From NCBI RefSeq assembly GCF_023101765.2, contig NC_064226.1:9679251-9743250 (forward strand): a DNA stretch of 64,000 nucleotides, given 5' to 3'. A model generated the notes under the pieces. It saw nothing but the letters and a program-made list of their open reading frames with translations. It made no database searches and was not told the DNA's origin. This DNA is from Spodoptera frugiperda. Lineage: Eukaryota; Arthropoda; Insecta; Lepidoptera; Noctuidae. The position numbers and the translations under genes were made by a program. Below, piece by piece: positions 61,841 through 64,000 of the stretch (position 1 is its first letter; each line of letters opens with the position of its first letter).

Positions 61841-64000
61841 CTTATCGTGTACAGCGGCTGCTGACGAGACAATGCTACTAACCTATGGAGTGAGGATAGT
61901 AGGTTAGAATATTTTTCTAGGAGTAATTTTGATGAATGAGTATTTAACCAATAGTCCACTATTTGGTTTACGTACTGGATGTGTATTTTTGTGTAATGTT
62001 AAATGTTGACTGGTTTTTGTTTTTGCTTTGATTGTAGGTACAAAATATAAAATCTAAAATGTCATAAAGCTTGTCGGATTTTCCACAAATTTCATTTTAA
62101 ATACATTTTCTAAAAATACTTTTAACTCTCGCATAAGCCTGCGGCCATCCTGCGGCTATCCACGAGCGTATAACTAATAGGCAATACAATACGACCCGCT
62201 TTTTAGTTTGCTATAGCTCGGTTTTTGTATTGGCTATTATCAAAAGCCCGAAGTGCACAGATCCTGGAAAAAGTGTGGTCAAAAACCAAACCGTTCACAC
62301 GAAAGGCTGCGAAAAGCGCTTAAAAACTTTATTTACAATCCCACCTGCGTCCACCGAAAAGAACGTTTTGCGTCGACCTGTCGATTCATCGACAAAGGTA
62401 TGTTTTCACACATCGTTATTCAGGATTTACGAGTGGAAATGTCATTTCGGAAGCACGCCACGTACCCTCTTACGGCTTCCTCTAATATGCACAAAGAAAA
62501 AAGATCTTTGTACCGAGAAAGTAGCTAAATAAAAGCATGCGCTCTTACGTATTTGGCACGTTGGTTGGTGTATTAAAGCCGACGGCCATTCATAAATAAT
62601 TTATCGTGGCGTTTTCTTTCTTTTGGAAATTGTTTAGATCGCGCTAAAAGCTCGGCGGAAGATTTCTTTTGACTTCTAAGCGAACTAACAACGCGGGCCG
62701 TACACGCTTACCGAATATGAATCGGGTAAGAAATACAGTAATCCTCATCGATTTGTAAGAATTGTTCGAGTTTCGTTTTGTATCGTGAAAGGTATCAACG
62801 ATTCTCACATCGTAACGTGTGTGTGAAAGAAATACATACCTAATGACGACAGTGTTGAGCCGCCAGGGTAGGGTGTACGTGTGATTCTTGTGCCTGGCAC
62901 AGAACGTGTACAAGAGGTCCCCAGCGGCAGCGGCCAGCCCCGAGTCCTGGGTCCCGCCGCCCGGCCCCGACCACTCGTGCAACGTGATGTTCCACGACCC
63001 ACACGACTTGTCCTACCACAACATTGTTGTATCACACATCGCTCAAATCACAGCAGGTACTTACTTGATCCAATTTATTATTTTGTTCACTATTTTGGGA
63101 TAACATTATCGTGATATCAAATACGTATTGTACGAGACGGATACATATTGGACGAGATAATTTTGGACAGCAACAGACACTTAATCTTACTGTATTGTAT
63201 GTCAGACCATTTATCAGTCTTCACAGAAATGTACAAAAGCATTCCTGTTATACGTATATAAAATAATATTATCTGCAAAATGAATTGAGTTTGCGTCACT
63301 ATAAAATCTACAAGAATGAATTGAAGTCGAGAAGATAAGTAAAAGAGAAATAAAACACAACAGCTTTTTATCGTGGCTTACCTGCTCAGACGTGATGTCA
63401 ATGAACAACTGCCGCTCAACGTTGGAGTCTAATACCCAAGTGCATTGTTGATAGAAAAACTCGTTCAGACTACCCGTAACGGACACGTTCCTGGACGATA
63501 TTTCACCTACAGAGGGAAAAATTAAGTCCTTCAGAAGAAAATAATAAATTGAAAAAGAGACAGTGAAACATCTACCTACGTGGGCAATAATGCGACGTTA
63601 AGGCAGCACGACGAGTCGCCGCAATAGCGACGTTGTAATTGGAACTTTACGATCTTGTTCAAGGTTTTTTCCGATTCAGTGTTACCCTAGGCGGCGTGAA
63701 ACTGGGTCGTGGCACGTAATTTTCTCGGACGCGCCCCGCCGCGCCACCGAGAACAATATCCGACGCGTTTTTCCAAACGTCTGAGACGCGCTTCGAATGT
63801 CAAATAGAACTGTTTGTTTTCGCTTTATGTGATTGGGGGTCTATGGAGTTCATTGGGGATAAATTGCCGATTATTTGCCCCTTGGTTGTGATATCTCTAT
63901 CGAGTTATACCAAAGTCATTTTTCTTAATGTCCCTAATAGCCGTATTGTTTCCAGGATAGAGGAAGGTGATGACACAGCGCTTACCGGAGTGAGTGGTGT
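61702..64000 (-). CDS. CUB-domain protein gene, 3' part, probably GPI-anchored (spliced, 5' end outside window)
   Basis: Four minus-strand exons join in phase: 64000-63986 (open at the edge), 63506-63382, 63012-62840 and 61840-61702. The introns have GT...AG ends, with donors GTAAGC, GTAAGC and GTATGT. The predicted ~149 residues form most of a CUB domain: YQQCTWVLD, QLFIDIT, a Cys in DKSCGSWNITLHEW, YTFC, and a final strand LNTVVIRWRSQ. CUB domains are extracellular protein- or carbohydrate-binding beta-sandwiches. Three N-glycosylation sequons (NVS, NIT, NHT) agree with secretion. The tail is Pro/Ala-rich, then small residues (ASAAAN), then a leucine-rich hydrophobic end, the layout of a GPI-attachment signal. 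The first CUB cysteine should lie upstream, beyond the window. The last exon is less certain than the two middle ones. I cannot name the orthologue. Confidence 0.75.
61841..62839 (-). other. CUB gene last intron
   Basis: About 1 kb between the 173-bp exon and the terminal exon. It contains two overlapping plus-strand ORFs (62230-62532) of about 100 and 91 codons with no recognisable domain or splice logic. They lie antisense within the intron and are treated as chance. Confidence 0.45.
62840..63012 (-). CDS. CUB gene exon, 173 bp
   Basis: Acceptor GTTGTGGTAG, then 57 codons in phase 0 with the preceding exon (DKSCGSWNITLHEWSGPGGG to LNTVVI), then AG of a split codon before donor GTATGT. Its GC content is far above that of the surrounding DNA. 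It contributes two CUB cysteines and the sequons NIT and NHT. The Gly/Ala-rich stretch (GPGGGTQDSGLAAAAG) is probably a surface loop. Confidence 0.85.
63382..63506 (-). CDS. CUB gene exon, 125 bp
   Basis: Acceptor TTTTTCCCTCTGTAG with a good pyrimidine tract and donor CAG/GTAAGC. It carries two bases of a split Gly codon and 41 full codons, from EISSRNVSVTG to IDITSEQ. The frame continues past the donor only as a spurious extension. It contains the conserved CTWVLD core of the CUB fold and an NVS sequon. Confidence 0.85.
63507..63985 (-). other. CUB gene intron with CpG-rich segment
   Basis: Intron between the two upstream exons. Most of it is ordinary AT-rich DNA, but 63600-63800 is unusually GC- and CpG-rich (runs such as gacgcgccccgccgcgcc). 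I see no ORF or recognisable repeat there; an internal regulatory element is possible. Confidence 0.5.
63986..64000 (-). CDS. CUB gene upstream exon, 3' tip only
   Basis: CACTCCG/GTAAGCG is a strong donor. Its phase (one base into the codon) matches the two-base start of the exon at 63506, so the join reads TTHSGEISS. Only 15 bp lie inside the window; the rest of the exon and all upstream exons are beyond the edge. Confidence 0.55.

Noticed and set aside
62230..62532. Two overlapping ORFs of about 100 and 91 codons
   Set aside because: They lie antisense in the last CUB intron, without motifs; two overlapping frames argue for chance.
62881..63114. Plus-strand ORFs opposite the 173-bp CUB exon
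   Set aside because: Shadows of the GC-rich exon on the other strand.

Overview
The window looks like nuclear DNA of a moth or butterfly (Lepidoptera, noctuid-like). It is AT-rich, gene-poor and non-prokaryotic in organisation. It is filled with short interspersed repeats of kinds I recognise from lepidopteran genomes: tRNA-headed SINEs, A-tailed retroposon fragments, Helitron-like pieces and small TIR elements. No rRNA, genuine tRNA gene, operon or CRISPR array is visible.

Two regions code for proteins convincingly. The first is a Ty1/copia retrotransposon on the minus strand (32311-37065) with an unbroken Gag-Pol polyprotein. All catalytic motifs are present, the primer-binding site matches the 3' end of initiator tRNA-Met, and the two LTRs are almost identical, so the copy is young and possibly competent. 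It is bracketed by two near-identical copies of an unrelated ~200-bp unit in direct orientation. One LTR end is altered and no target-site duplication is visible, so the locus is not a simple insertion. The second is the 3' end of a spliced minus-strand host gene (61702 to beyond 64000). Its exons join in phase to give most of a CUB domain followed by a hydrophobic C-terminus resembling a GPI-anchor signal.

The rest, about 55 kb, is intergenic or intronic. Layout: 1-6.4 kb AT-rich DNA with a TTAA-flanked small element and three retroposon copies; 6.4-8.2 kb microsatellites, Helitron-like pieces and a LINE remnant; 9.8-11 kb a fold-back repeat and a SINE; 15.6-19.4 kb SINE and retroposon fragments plus a perfect 21-bp-arm palindrome at 18348-18393; 23.3-23.7 kb a 223-bp TIR element nested in another repeat; 27.07-27.81 kb a 742-bp TIR element with AAAT target duplications; 29.2-30.1 kb a 120-bp TIR element and a SINE piece; 31.8-39.1 kb the copia locus and its repeat-rich surroundings; 39-47 kb little recognisable; 47-53.5 kb retroposon, SINE, fold-back and dead LINE fragments; 59.97 kb three DREF-type octamers in 31 bp beside a small ORF; 61.5-64 kb the CUB gene.

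I did not find a convincing new multi-gene system. The best leads are the copia locus architecture, the 742-bp TIR element, the fold-back family and the DRE cluster. All family assignments come from reading motifs; no database search was possible.
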